Positions 21,098-32,385 of a stretch of 64,000 nucleotides of DNA are shown piece after piece. This DNA comes from Drosophila miranda. Taxonomy: Eukaryota > Arthropoda > Insecta > Diptera > Drosophilidae. The stretch's first letter is position 1, and each line of letters begins with the position of its first letter. The notes under the pieces are model-generated. The model worked only from the letters and a program-made list of their open reading frames with translations. It ran no database searches and was not told the DNA's origin. The stretch spans positions 186,001 through 250,000 of the forward strand of contig NW_022881647.1 of assembly GCF_003369915.1 (NCBI RefSeq), given 5' to 3'. A program made the position numbers and the translations under genes.

Positions 21098-21158
21098 TAT
21101 GTCGTTTCGAAACGTCATATCTCCGAGCGGAGATATGACGCTTTCAAACGACATATCG

Positions 21159-23942
21159 TAAACTTAACTTAAACGTGAATCACTGTTGAATGAAAATGTG
21201 CTAACATCACGGCAAATAACGCTGAAACAGTTCCTCGAACATGAGACAATTGCTTAAAAAACCTGATTAGTCATTGTTTTACAGATGTCCAACTTAATTA
21301 AGAAATTTGTCAAGGGCATATTTTGCACCATTGATTAGATTGTACGTTGCCTTTGCTCGTTTCGACTATCCATCCGCACAACAAGAAGGGAATTCCAGTA
21401 CAATTTCCTGCAGAAAAAACGAGCCTGACATATCTTAAAAATTGGTAAACAGCTTGGACCGATTCTCTGATGTCTCATTCTCATGAATATAAAAACGTGC
21501 CTCCCTTCAGAGCGTTACAAACGACGACTCAAAATTGTACTACCTTTTGTAAGGAGACACATTTTCAAACCAAAACTTGTATTCCTACAGCGATTCCAAG
21601 GGCTCTGCTCTCCTACAAATTTCTTGATACCAGCATCAGCGACTGCTACTGCGACGGCAGTGAAATATGTAGTTTCACCCAAGTACAACCAGTTTTTGGC
21701 GTTCATTTACGAACACAAGGCCAAAGTTCAAACAAAAAAAAGGTTCTCGTGCCATTTGAGCTTTTGCTTGATGCCTTCTGCGGTATCTTATCACGAGTGT
21801 GTGTGTGTGTGTGCTTGGAACTTGTGAGCACTCGCTAAACTATCAATCAGTGCTCCGTACATATCTCAAACTTCTTATAATTGCGCAGAAGAATGCAGTG
21901 CGGAATTTAATCGACATGGAAAATGAGCGGCGGAGAATGATATCGATTGTGGGCCAGCTGTTTATCCGTAGAAAGCTGCAGCAATAACTGTAGATCTAAG
22001 TCGCTTTCAGCTCAAGCGTTAAGTGGAAATCTCTACAGACATTTGCTCCAGCAACTGATTGACATATCATATTGATCGGTAAGGGACCTGGGGTTTGCGT
22101 GGAACCAATCGTTTATAGAGATTCAATTCCCCCTAAAAGAAGTCAGTGAACTGTTTTTCAATGTGACTAGAACTGCCAAGGGCATTTGTTTTTGAAAAGA
22201 ATACATTCCTCCAAATTGGTACATACAGTGCCCACCCGATTAAGGGAATATCTCTTAGTTCTCTCTAGTGTGTTCAATATTGTAAAATTATTTCATCAAA
22301 AGCTGTGTATAAACACGAAAGATGGCTATGAATTCGGGCCAATTTGGCAAAAGTCTCTTTTAAATTTCAAAAAAGTTACCCAGCCTTCTCGTCTTCCCAC
22401 ATTGAACTTTCGACCCGCTGACCGGTCAGACCCTGGTGAAACTTTGGCCCCAGCTGCACCTACTCCGGTGCCACAGCTGACGGACTACAGCGATACACGA
22501 CCGACTTTGCAGCAGTCCAAGTCCTTCAGTTGACATCCGCAGAGCAACCCCAAACACACACACACACACACAGAAGCACGTATACACGAGCGACGTAGAT
22601 GAAGTAAAACGGATACAATGCCCTGCGGCAGCCGCTGAGGCGGCAGCGCCAGCGCCAGCTTTCTTCCCTTGCTTTAATCGAAAAACAGGATTTTCATCCC
22701 CGTCAAGAGCAGACTTTAGTTTTAATTTCATTATAACTGGAGAAATTGCAGTAGGACTGCTCTGGCAAGAAACAGGCGTATTAAATTCACAATTTCCCAG
22801 ATGGGAATAGAAAGAGCGAGAGGGGAAGTGGAAGGGGGATGTCGAGAGCGAGAGTGGACGAGGGTGAACTATTTTATTGAAATGAAATTTACTAGGCGAC
22901 TAGTTAGTTAGGTGCCGCCGCCCTTAACCCGGGGGGAGCGGGAATACTAGGTGGAGCATGTGTGTGCGCGTGGCCAGCGAAACGTTGTCGTCATCGCCCC
23001 CCATAGTCATAGTCGGATTCGCAGTCGCATTTCGAGTCAGATGATAAAGGCAAATACATATGTACATACTAATCCGGGGATGTGGCCGCAACGTTATCGC
23101 GGCGCCCTCTGAAATAATAATTAAAAAAAACAACAAATGGAAATAATAGAAAAACTTATATTTGGCATTCCAATCGAAAAAAAATCCAGGAATATATATT
23201 TTTGGAACCCGGGACTGTAGGATTACAGTAATTTCAGTGCAGCTCTGCAACACCTGCTCTCTTGCATTCTCCCTTTAGCTCTCGCTCTCTCTCACTCTCG
23301 CTGTGTGTGTGCGCTCTCTCTTGTGCTATACTTTTGACCCTCCAACCACTTGTTTCGATTTTCGCAAGAAATGGGACCACACCACACTGACAAGGAGCAG
23401 ACACAACAAAAACGAAAAGAATGAACAAAAAAAAACAAAAGGTAAACTTAGAAGCTAAGTAGAGAGAGAGAGAGAGAGGGAGAGAGATGGGCGGACGGAA
23501 CGGAGTTGCAATATTGCAACTGCTTAAAATTTCCAAAATACTAAAATTGCAAGTCGAAAACTGCACTTGCGTGTAGATGTGCTCTCATTTCGTGCTGAAA
23601 GAGAATACACAAAAGGGACCGACGACAGGCAGGCGGCGAGAAAAAGACGGGCAGACAGACGGATAGGCCGGAGGAAGACCTTTTATTTACTTTCTGCTAG
23701 GGAAGAGAGGAGAGGGCCGACCCGACCTGAAATCTGAGCATTTTGAACATCTGTTCAGAAAATTTTGGTTTGTTGATTTCACCAGCCAAAAAATTATTGA
23801 ATACATGTTTTGGGCTGCATCTGTGTACAGACACACAAACAGAAATACTACATGCACAGTATGTATACTGCATATATAAGCACACACAATGCAAAGTGTG
23901 AAACAAGACTCTTTTTCACATACCTGCTTTACTTTATTCCAG
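21159..23942. other. Remainder of the long intron, no supported gene
   Basis: Mostly AT-rich, with (CA)n at about 22550-22572 and GA/CT tracts at about 23280-23310 and 23461-23485. A plus-strand open stretch ending at 21987 (charged, helix-like, ...NERRRMISIVGQLFIRRK) follows an acceptor-like GCGCAG, but no partner exon or family is recognised. The stretch ends at the acceptor TTTACTTTATTCCAG (23942). Confidence 0.45.
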
Positions 23943-24755
23943 GTAACGTCGACGACAACGGAATAACTAAGAGAAGCCAGCAGCAGCGGCAGCACGAAGC
24001 GAGCAGCAGAGCACGCAGAATAAAGAAACAAGGAAACATTTGCACAGCACAACCGAGCAACTGCAGCAGCAGCAGCAGCCAGGCCAGCAGGCAGGCAGGC
24101 AGGCAACGACAAGAAAAACCACTTCAACAAAAGAGGATAACATATTGGAAGTGCTCGCACACATACCCATACCCATACAGCTCAGCTCACAGCTACACAC
24201 ACACGCGAGTGGAAAGAGAGACGAAGCATTGTACGTGCCCGGTTGAGGGTGGGAAAGTAAACCGACATCTTTTTACGAGCAGAGAGTTTTGCAATCAGAA
24301 GAAGACAGCAAGCAGCCCCAGAGAGTGTTCACGTTGATCGGGCCAGCCCTTTGATAACGCACATACGGAAAGAAAAAGAGCGAGAGAGAGAGAGAGCTGC
24401 TAGCAGTGAGATCGGAGACGGGACAGGTTGCTGCCCAAAGCCGAAAATTAAAAACCAAAAACTCGAACGCACACAACGCATTTGGAAATCAAGCCAGGCG
24501 TGAGCGTTTGTGCGTGCGTAATCGAAGCTCCAAAAACTGTGAGAAGACCGGACCCCCCCGACTTCGATCCCCCGTGAACTGCATTTGCCCAGCGTTGCCA
24601 CATCGCCAGTACGCGTGTGGGCGTAAAACCAGTGCTGGATAGCACCAAGAAAGACACTAGGAACGGTACAAATCCAATTCATGAGCAACTAAACCGAAAT
24701 TAAAGTGAAATTCAAACGAATTGAATCGTTATCCTCATCGCAAAACAGATTCCAA
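23943..24755 (+). other. 5' UTR of the Gln-rich transposase-derived gene
   Basis: This stretch starts after a good acceptor and runs without introns into the coding exon. It contains CAG-rich and GAGA-type simple sequence (24000-24110, 24370-24395). The ATG at 24756 is chosen because the protein-like sequence begins there; the in-frame extension upstream begins with non-ATG codons. Confidence 0.5.
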
Positions 24756-26297
24756 ATGAAAACGATCGTGCTCAGTCCGGACGATCTGCAGAACTTCAAC
24801 AAGTTCATCTATGACCCGAAGTCAGCCGCCCAGCTGGCCGCCAGCGCGGGGGCGATTGGAGCAGCGGCGGAAGCGGCAGCTGCCATACACGGCCAGCAGC
24901 CAGGAGGAGCGAACACCACCACAGTGCAGCTAGTGGCCGGCGGTGGTGGCCTTGGCAATCCCACAGTTGTTCCAGTCCCCACCAGCACAGCGCAGACCAG
25001 TGCCAATAACCTGATGGCTCTGCATTACTATCTGAAGCATCCGGGAATACAGCAGATGCCGAGCGCAACCACGGTCCAGCATCACCAACATCAGCACCAG
25101 CAGCAGCTGTTGGCCCAGTCGCAGACACAGCTAAAGCAGCTGCAGTTGAAGCAGCCCACAATCCACCAGCACCAGCAGCACATCAGCTACCACCATCCGT
25201 ACTACCAGCAGACACAGCCCCAGCAGCAGCTCCAGCTGCAGCCACAGACACAGATGAGCCACAGCAATCCGTACGTGCCGCTGAAAAGTCAGCAACCGCC
25301 ACAGACCCATCTGCCCGTGCATGCGCTGAACCAGAACTCCAACTTCTCAGCGGCCAGCTCCAGTACAGGAGGAACAGCTTCCAGTCATGCGCCCACACAG
25401 CAGTCGAACGGCTCCAGTGTATCACCCACCATCATCCAAAGGGTCACGGCAGTGGGCGGACCAAACAGCAGTAACATTGCGGCCGCTCCCAACGCGCTCC
25501 TGCGAGCCCCGGCCGCCGGCAATGCCAACACCTCGTCCTCGTCATCGAGCTCCTCCTCCTCTTCCTCGTCGGCGTCGTCGAGCTCCTCGTCAGCCTCTTC
25601 TTCCAGCTCAACTAACTGCGCCAAGAAGCTGAAAACAGAGCCCGCCCTCTCGCAGTACAACCAGACGGAACGCCTCAACTTCGCCAACACGTACATCGTG
25701 TGGAGCGAGGAGCACTGGCGACGGGTGGTCTTCCACGACGAGCGGCGCTTTAACCTGGAGGGCCCCGACGGTTTCTCCTACTACTTTCACGACTTGCGGA
25801 ACTACGAGCGCACCCTGTCGCAGCGGCCGCGCGGCAACTCTGTCTACATCTACCTGATGATCTGTGTGGGTGGGGCCCTCCATCTGGAGGTGTCGTCAGC
25901 CAAACTGCGTCCTGAGTCATGCATCGAGGCCGTTATGCGCGAGCGACCGAATATCATCAGCAAACTAGGTGGTAGCACAGAGTTTGTGCTGCAGGACCAC
26001 AACTGGATGTCGCATGCACTGCCCACGGCCCAGGACCTGCTCAATACCAAGGGTCTCAAAACCCAGAAGTGGCCGTCCATTGCGCACGACCTCAACATTA
26101 TGGAGAACATCTGGGGCTGGCTCATCCGAGAGGTGTTCGACGGCGGCCGGAAGTTCTCGCGCAAGGACGACTTGATATTCCGCATCAAGGAGGCGTGGTC
26201 CCGACTGCCGCTCGATCTGATCACCAACCTGTACAGCACCCTGCCGGAGCGCATCACGGAACTGTATTACACACAAGGCGACTACACGAATTGTTGA
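24756..26297 (+). CDS. Gln/Ser-rich protein with a domesticated Tc1-type DDE domain
   Basis: 513 residues, one exon, no lesion. The N-terminus (MKTIVLSPDDLQNFNKFIYD) is followed by Ala-rich, Gln/His-rich (about 95-195) and poly-Ser (about 257-288) tracts and a KKLKTEP motif (possible NLS and sumoylation site). Residues about 302-513 resemble the catalytic half of Tc1 transposases: WSEEHWRRVVFHDERRFN (D328), FVLQDHNW (D414) and HDLNIMENIWGWL (E450), with D-E spacing 35 instead of 34. The DNA-binding half is absent, replaced by the low-complexity region. No inverted repeats flank it. It therefore looks like a host gene made from a transposase, probably a nuclear or regulatory protein. I do not know its name in other flies. 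It is GC-rich and well conserved in look, unlike its decayed neighbours. Confidence 0.8.
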   Translation: MKTIVLSPDDLQNFNKFIYDPKSAAQLAASAGAIGAAAEAAAAIHGQQPGGANTTTVQLVAGGGGLGNPTVVPVPTSTAQTSANNLMALHYYLKHPGIQQMPSATTVQHHQHQHQQQLLAQSQTQLKQLQLKQPTIHQHQQHISYHHPYYQQTQPQQQLQLQPQTQMSHSNPYVPLKSQQPPQTHLPVHALNQNSNFSAASSSTGGTASSHAPTQQSNGSSVSPTIIQRVTAVGGPNSSNIAAAPNALLRAPAAGNANTSSSSSSSSSSSSSASSSSSSASSSSSTNCAKKLKTEPALSQYNQTERLNFANTYIVWSEEHWRRVVFHDERRFNLEGPDGFSYYFHDLRNYERTLSQRPRGNSVYIYLMICVGGALHLEVSSAKLRPESCIEAVMRERPNIISKLGGSTEFVLQDHNWMSHALPTAQDLLNTKGLKTQKWPSIAHDLNIMENIWGWLIREVFDGGRKFSRKDDLIFRIKEAWSRLPLDLITNLYSTLPERITELYYTQGDYTNC

Positions 26298-27800
26298 CAA
26301 CCGACAGAAGAGCAACGTGGACGTGGATGTGGATGTGGTGGTATGTTGTCTCCCAGCTCAGGGCACTCCCTTCGGCTCAGCTCCGCCTGGAAGTGGGAGT
26401 GGGAGTGCAGACGGATTCGATTCTAGGACTTCGTCCGTCTAAGGGGAACTTTCACGACGTGATCCTGCTGCCGATGCCAACACGCCTGGCATCCATCCCG
26501 CTGGGTCAACCAGTGGGATGGGGCGCGAGCGGCGTTCCTCTGCCGGATACAAAAATCAATACAGAAGAAGGAAATCTTTATACAATTCAACTTAACTTTT
26601 TGTGTATAGCTTTAAGATGTGTACAACAGAGCAGACCAGACCGTACCGGACGGACATACGGGAGCGGGACAGAGAGACGCCTGGTTTAAGGTTATACAGT
26701 TTTTTTTAGTTATTTAAAACAAAAACAAAGAAAAAAATGGAAAAACATGCAAGAAAAACAATCGCGCGAGAGGTTTGGGCACGCCATGTGTGTGTGGTGA
26801 CACTGGCAGACACCCGAAAAGTGTTGCCATATCGCTTTGTAATTAGTGTTTTTATTCCTTCCTTCACCCGTATCCACCACATACACACACACACACTCCC
26901 GCACCCCCCGCATAATGTGTACCCAATCCCATCCCCACACTCCCCTCCCCACCACTCCCAACGCCCTATTAAATATACGTATTTAGATTATACATATACA
27001 TAATAATTAGTTGCAAAACAAATTTATTTGAACTTAACTCCTTTTGTTGATTGTTTTTAGTTATGCAAGCGAGAAATGTAGCAGTAGAGAAGAGACGAGA
27101 AGAGAAAGACGCATGAAGAGCGCAGAGGAAACTTATGAAAAGCGAGAAGAGCAAGCAAGATGAAATGAATAAATAAACTTGTAACTAAAGTATTATTGTA
27201 AGGCATAGTTTTTGTTGTAGCAAAATACGGAAAAGAACTCACGAAAATGTATACAGACAGACAAAACACACACACACACTCACATAAATAAACACACGCA
27301 AGAATCCTATCATGTAAAATGTTTACGAACAGAAATTATAAATAAACTAATTATCAATGTAATTAATACATATTAAACAAAAAAATAACAAAACGAAACA
27401 AAGCAAAGCAAAAGCAACTTAGTGTTAATTTAAGATCAAAAATAACTAACTGAAGAGTATAGAAAACTAGAAATCATGCTGAATTCAACCCCAAACGAAA
27501 CCGAACCCAAACCCAAACCCAGCCCACATCCCCCTTCCCTACCCCCACCGTCAGACAGAAAAGAACCCATAAAACTCGAACAAAACTTCCTAGTGATGGG
27601 TGGCAAAAGCACTTCATTTGCCACCGCTAAATTGCAGCTACTGGCGAGCTCCGTTCTTGGTGTATCTGTGAGAGAAGGCAAATGGATAGTACGCTCCCCA
27701 TGAAAACCCATATTTAGCAATACAATGAATGAACTGAACAAAATGAATCTATGAAAGTATCCTTGAAATAAACACACATATATATGTATGCATATATGTA
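26298..27800 (+). terminator. 3' UTR and poly(A) signals of the Gln-rich gene
   Basis: AT-rich after about 26560, with several AATAAA signals (near 27170, 27287, 27341 and 27768). No separate gene is supported; the open frames are low in complexity. Which site is used cannot be told. Confidence 0.5.
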
Positions 27801-28190
27801 TATGAACCGTATAAAAACACTTATCTCTCAATTGTAATTTGGCAGATACGATATGTGAATGTGATTCCTCTCTTGTTTCGCTTTGTGCAATGCATGAACT
27901 ACTCTGGAAAGAACTTTATACATCATGCATATACACATAAAAATACACAGAAAGATCAACAAAAGTGGAATTAATATGATTAAATAATAAAAACACGAGA
28001 AATGCAATTACCAATAAAAACTACCAGCAAAATACGTAACAAACTCAAGAATACCCCAAATTAGCTTTTATTCCTTGCGATAGATAGGGATTATCCGATA
28101 ACCAGAATCCTGATGATCTGATTTGAAACTACCACTGATAGGATATTCGATAGAAAGGCAGTTTTGTAATTTTAAAAGGCTTTATTCAAA

Positions 28191-28196
28191 ATTCGT
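28191..28196 (-). terminator. Poly(A) signal of Tes
   Basis: AATAAA on the minus strand, about 290 bases after the Tes stop codon and the first such signal downstream. Confidence 0.5.
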
Positions 28197-28481
28197 GTGC
28201 GTTATAAAAATTTGTTTCCTGTATACATGATACTTTCCAATGTGTAAATATCTCTTGTATATATATATATACTAAAGGTGTATACATATTCTATTGGTCT
28301 ATTGGCACGGCAAAAGTGTTTTGAGTTGTAAATATCGTTGCATTGAAATCTATTCTAGGCACTTTTGAGTCTGTTGCAATCAGTTGAATATTCGTATTGG
28401 GGCTACATTATGCTTTCATACTTTGTGCAGTCACATTGAAATACTGTTAAGTGGTTCCGTTCGGAGTTTGTGTGACATTTT

Positions 28482-30869
28482 TCATGGAATCCGGCTGCGT
28501 ACACAGGTGGGACTGCAAAAGGGCAAGTCCTGCTTGACACAGAATCGGCCACCGATCAGCGACTTCGAGCATTGGACACTAGCGCAGACAAAGCACTGGC
28601 CATGCCAGTGGATGTCGCCCCAGGCCACACCCTGGTCCGCCGGACCGATGGGCAGCTGACACTGCAGACACAGCGGCATGTTCGACTTCTCATCGGGAAT
28701 GTACTGCTGACCGGCTAGCGGCTCGTCGCACTGGTAGCAGCAGAAGTGCTTTATGTGGTACGTGGCGCCCTCGGCGGCCGTGTACTCCTTGGTGAAGATC
28801 AGCTCGTCGCAGGCCTTGCAGCGTGGGATCTTCAGCTTGATGGCCAGGTCGCGACCACAGTACACCTGTCCCTGGTGGAAGAAGTAGACCAAGTCGGCCA
28901 GCAGCTCGCGGCAGGTGTGACACTTAAAGCAGCCGGGATGCCAGGCAATCTCCTTGCCGGCACGTTCCGCCTTGACGGCCACCTCTCCGCAGCCAATGGG
29001 CTGACTGCAATCGCCGCAGTTGATGGTGGGCACGGGCTCTAGGAAAGCATGAATAGTAGGATTAGATTGGAATGGGGGTGTGCCCTCTGAATAATCTCAC
29101 CTCTCGCTGATGGCTCGGTGCCCTGCAGTCGCAGCTGCTGGAACTGCTCCGGCATGCCCCCACAGTTGGGATACATGTTCATGTCTTCGATGCCTGGAAT
29201 GGTGGTTTTCCCTGGCCGGGGGTAAGATCATCGCTGCCATAGCCTGGGGTCGAGGGCTTCGAATGGAAGCCGGAATCGCTGCTCTGCGTAGGGCTTAGCG
29301 TATGAAATGTCTCGACTGGCATTGGCCATGTCAAATGGAGCATATTCCTGTCTACTCCGACTTGCTGCAGCTGCCCCGTGGTTGTGGGCGACAATCCACG
29401 CAGCTGACTTAGACTCTCCACGGCAGCTGGCGAGCTGGCAATGATTACGGGCGGAGGAGGACGTCCGGCTCGCGCCTCTAGCAGCGCCTGTTTCAGGGGC
29501 TCCGCTTGTATTATCTGGGCAAAGACTGGATCGCGCTCATAGTCGATGTTGGCCGGCAGACCGCAGTCGTAGACAATGTTCGAGGCGCCGCCGAACTTGA
29601 CGCGTCGCATGGGCGTGTCCTGTCGCATTTGGGCACCGAATTTAGCCTGCACCGGATTCTTGAGCGGCAGCGGAGAGTTGAATGGAGTAGCTGGCGAGGA
29701 TTTGAGAGGCGTTACCGTTGTCATGGGTGGGGGACAGATGGTGTTGATCTCGGCCCTAAATTGTGGGTTGTTCACGTACTCCTTGCGAAACTCGGCGATG
29801 GGGCCCAGCTTGGGATCCCTTGAGATGTTCAGGTTCTTCTCCTAAAAGGGAATTTCATTTGAAGAAGTTCATCAAAATCAAGTCCCAAGTGTATTCTTAC
29901 CTGGAGCATGCCCAGCACTTTGTCATAGATGACGCCATGGGTCACGAGACTTGGCAGCGCTGGCTTGCTGATTTCCAGCAGCTTCTCCTTGGTGTGTGCG
30001 TGGAGGGCACCGTTTTCCTCAAACTGAGTTATAGAGTCGGTCAAGGGTTCCGAGAAGGCCACAAGCAGCTTGCGCATTCGCCTAGCTGGACAAGGCATCG
30101 GTCACCTTCGGATTGGACAGAAGCTCTGTCAGCGTGGCATCAGCTACGGGCGAAAGGCCCAGGTATTGCCAGGACTTGTTGGCCGCTTCCGATTGGATTG
30201 GGGGTGTCACATGCTCAACATAGCCATGGGTCAAGCGGTTGCCAACTCGCACAACAATTCCCTGGCCCACGCATTGCTCGCGCAGATTCTGCAGATACTG
30301 CTGCAGCTGGCGGGCTTCTGTTTCGGACAGACCATCGCAAAGAGCTGCATCCAGATCGTGCGGAGGGACCTGGAACTCCAATTGCTGCTTCCGCCGGTGG
30401 GCCGCATCGCTGCCAGCCACGGGTATCTGGGCAGGACCCAGTTTCTCCATGTAATCCGTCACCACATCGGGAGCCGCATTCGGGGAACCCACTCCAGTTG
30501 CACCGGCTGGCTGGGCAGGGCCTTGATTTTTATATCTAAATGGTATTTATTGTTACTCGCTTTGTTTGCGAGTAACGCTGGCTTCGCCCTTACCTGGCTA
30601 AGAATCTCGAACTGTGCCCACCCGGTGGCGTCATCATCCGTGCACATGTGTTGATTCTTGCGACACTTGCAGTTGCGGCAGACCTTTCGCCAGAAGTGGA
30701 GATCTAGGCCCGGACATTTGTCTTTGCACTCGGTGCAGGGTGCTCCGGCCCCCGACTCATGGCCTAGCTTCGAACGCTTCAAGAGTTCGCGACGGTTTTC
30801 CAACTTCGACAGCCATTCAGGTGCTGTTGGTGTTTCCACGCACGAGTTGGGGCTCTTAGAATCGGACAT
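28482..30869 (-). pseudogene. Tes: Testin (PET + three LIM domains), multiply frameshifted
   Basis: Exons: 30869-30594, 30535-29902, 29841-29101 and 29038-28482. The start ([10 protein letters not shown]) leads into the Cys-rich N-domain ([20 protein letters not shown]), then PET (DYMEKLG, IPVAGSDAAHRRKQQL, VPPHDLDAALCD), a linker, and LIM1-LIM3 (CGDCSQPIGCGEVAV..., CKACDELIFTKEY..., CFVCASVQCSKSLIGG). Testin binds actin-regulating proteins at adhesions. Lesions: splicing exon 1 to exon 2 puts TAA as the second codon of exon 2; a base is missing in a C-run near 30483; there is a frame change near 30085 (stop 30082) and a base missing in an A-run near 29207 (stop 29179). About 14 residues joining LIM2 to LIM3 are also absent near 28665, removing LIM2 zinc ligands. 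Synteny with 54B supports the name. Confidence 0.85.
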
Positions 30870-31001
30870 GTTTGGGCAATCAGTGTAAAGGATTGACTGG
30901 CAGGTGACTCATATCCTGGGAGTAGCTGGCACCCTTAAGATTTAGTTGAATTGGTTTTTGTTGTCTATAAATGTTGTCTATGTGACCGCGATTTCACTGA
31001 A

Positions 31002-32088
31002 AAACGAGGGGGAACGTTGTGAGTTGCTGCGGAGACCGCAACTCTACATTTATACCCGATACTTAGTCAGTATGGTTCTCCTCCGGCAGACGCCGCTAAT
31101 ATTAAACGACACGACAAAGAGTGCGTGCGAGAGAGACAGAAAATCAGTCTGAGCGTGACGTCGGGCGCTGCGTAGCCACTGCAAATTGATTTCTTGCTTT
31201 TGGCTATAAAAACAATCCGATCTGATCCAGATTCAGCAATCTGATAGATATGGTCATTATCTACGATTCTGCGTTTTTAGTTTTCTCGAATCTGCAATAT
31301 TGTGGATGCAACAGATTTTCGTCCTTTGTGGGGGCGGAAGGGGGTGAGGCGAAATTCTGAGATATACGTTTTATAGTGAGATCTAACAGATGTGCGGATA
31401 CCAAATTTGGTTACTCTAGCCTTAATAGTCTCTGAGATTTGTGGATGCCCCAGATTTTCGTCCTTTGCGGGGGCGGTTGGGGGTGTGGCGAAATTTGGAT
31501 ACGAAACGGTCAAGGTCCGATATCACAGGAGTGTGGATACCAAATTTGGTTGCTCTGGCTCTTATAGGTTCTGAGATCCTTGAACTCATATTTTGCAATT
31601 GGCAAAACCGACCATGAAACCTGTGTGTTAGAGAGAGACAGAGCGAGAAAGAATGAAATTGTTTTCTTGATTCTGGCTATAATAATTATACGATCTGGTT
31701 GAGATTTTAAACTCTAGAACATATAGTTATCCTCTACGATTCTGCGTTTTTGGTTTTATCGTATCTTTAAAAATGTGGATGCCACAGATTTTCGTTCTTT
31801 GTGGGGGCGGAAGTGGGCGGAGCGAAGTTTTGAAATATTTTTGTAGCAGTGACATAGCACAGAAGTCTGGATCCAAAACATCGTTGCTCTAGCTCTTATA
31901 GTCTTTGATCACTAGGCGCTGAAGGGGACGGACAGACGGACAGACGGACGGACGGACGGACGGACGGACGGACGGACAGACGGACAGACAGACAGACAGA
32001 CAGGGCTCAATCGACTCGGCTATTGATGCTGATCAAGAATATATATACTTTATGGGGTCGGAAACGATTCCTTCTGGACGTTACACAA
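31002..32088 (-). mobile_element. DINE-1/INE-1-type repeat, copy 2, between Tes and qkr54B
   Basis: The same orientation and subfamily as copy 1, which it matches closely over most of its length. The terminal 70 or so bases carrying TATACCCGATACT are missing. The GGAC/GACA (GTCY) microsatellite is the longest in the window (about 31927-32005). The repeat ends at the border of the promoter-bearing repeat, about 290 bases upstream of the probable qkr54B transcription start. Confidence 0.88.
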
Positions 32089-32089
32089 T

Positions 32090-32385
32090 TTCATCAATCT
32101 ATTAAAGTTAATTTTCAAAGGTATATAGAAATTCAATAAAAGCAAGTGTTTAAAATAAGCCAGTCAAGCAGAAAATTGAGTCATTAATGGTTACAATTAT
32201 GTGGGCACGGCTGAGAGATCTTTTAGCTAGTAATATGCGACGGAATATCAAAAACGAGGAATTTGCATAATTGAACTTCAATTCGTCAGTATATTTACGG
32301 TATATGTTGACAATGAGACGGTATATTTTGGTATATTTCTGAGGGTCGGACGGTATATTTTAGCGATAAATCCGTGGTCACACTG
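32090..32385 (+). promoter_or_regulatory. qkr54B promoter region, formed by the dispersed promoter repeat
   Basis: This is the most complete copy of the repeat. It has a distal block (ATCAATCTATTAAAG...GGAATATCAAAAACGAGG), then four GGTATAT/GTATATTT words (32285-32362), CTGAGGGTCGGACGG, and TGGTCACACTG (32375-32385, Motif 1). Motif 6 words upstream of Motif 1 are a known fly core-promoter combination. Start of transcription is expected close to 32385. Confidence 0.65.

Noticed and set aside
22426-22731. Minus-strand frame beginning MKLKLKSALDGDENPVF with an Ala-rich stretch
   Set aside because: The start looks protein-like, but the frame runs through a CA microsatellite and then loses codon character; no splice partner was found.
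25131-25883. Long antisense frames opposite the Gln/Ser-rich coding exon
   Set aside because: They are mirror frames of CAG and TCC repeats; composition is fully explained by the sense protein.
31920-32010. Regular GGAC/GACA units resembling a CRISPR-like or satellite array (also at 40652, 44692, 46062, 58580)
   Set aside because: It is the GTCY microsatellite that forms part of DINE-1-type elements; units are 4 bases with no spacers.
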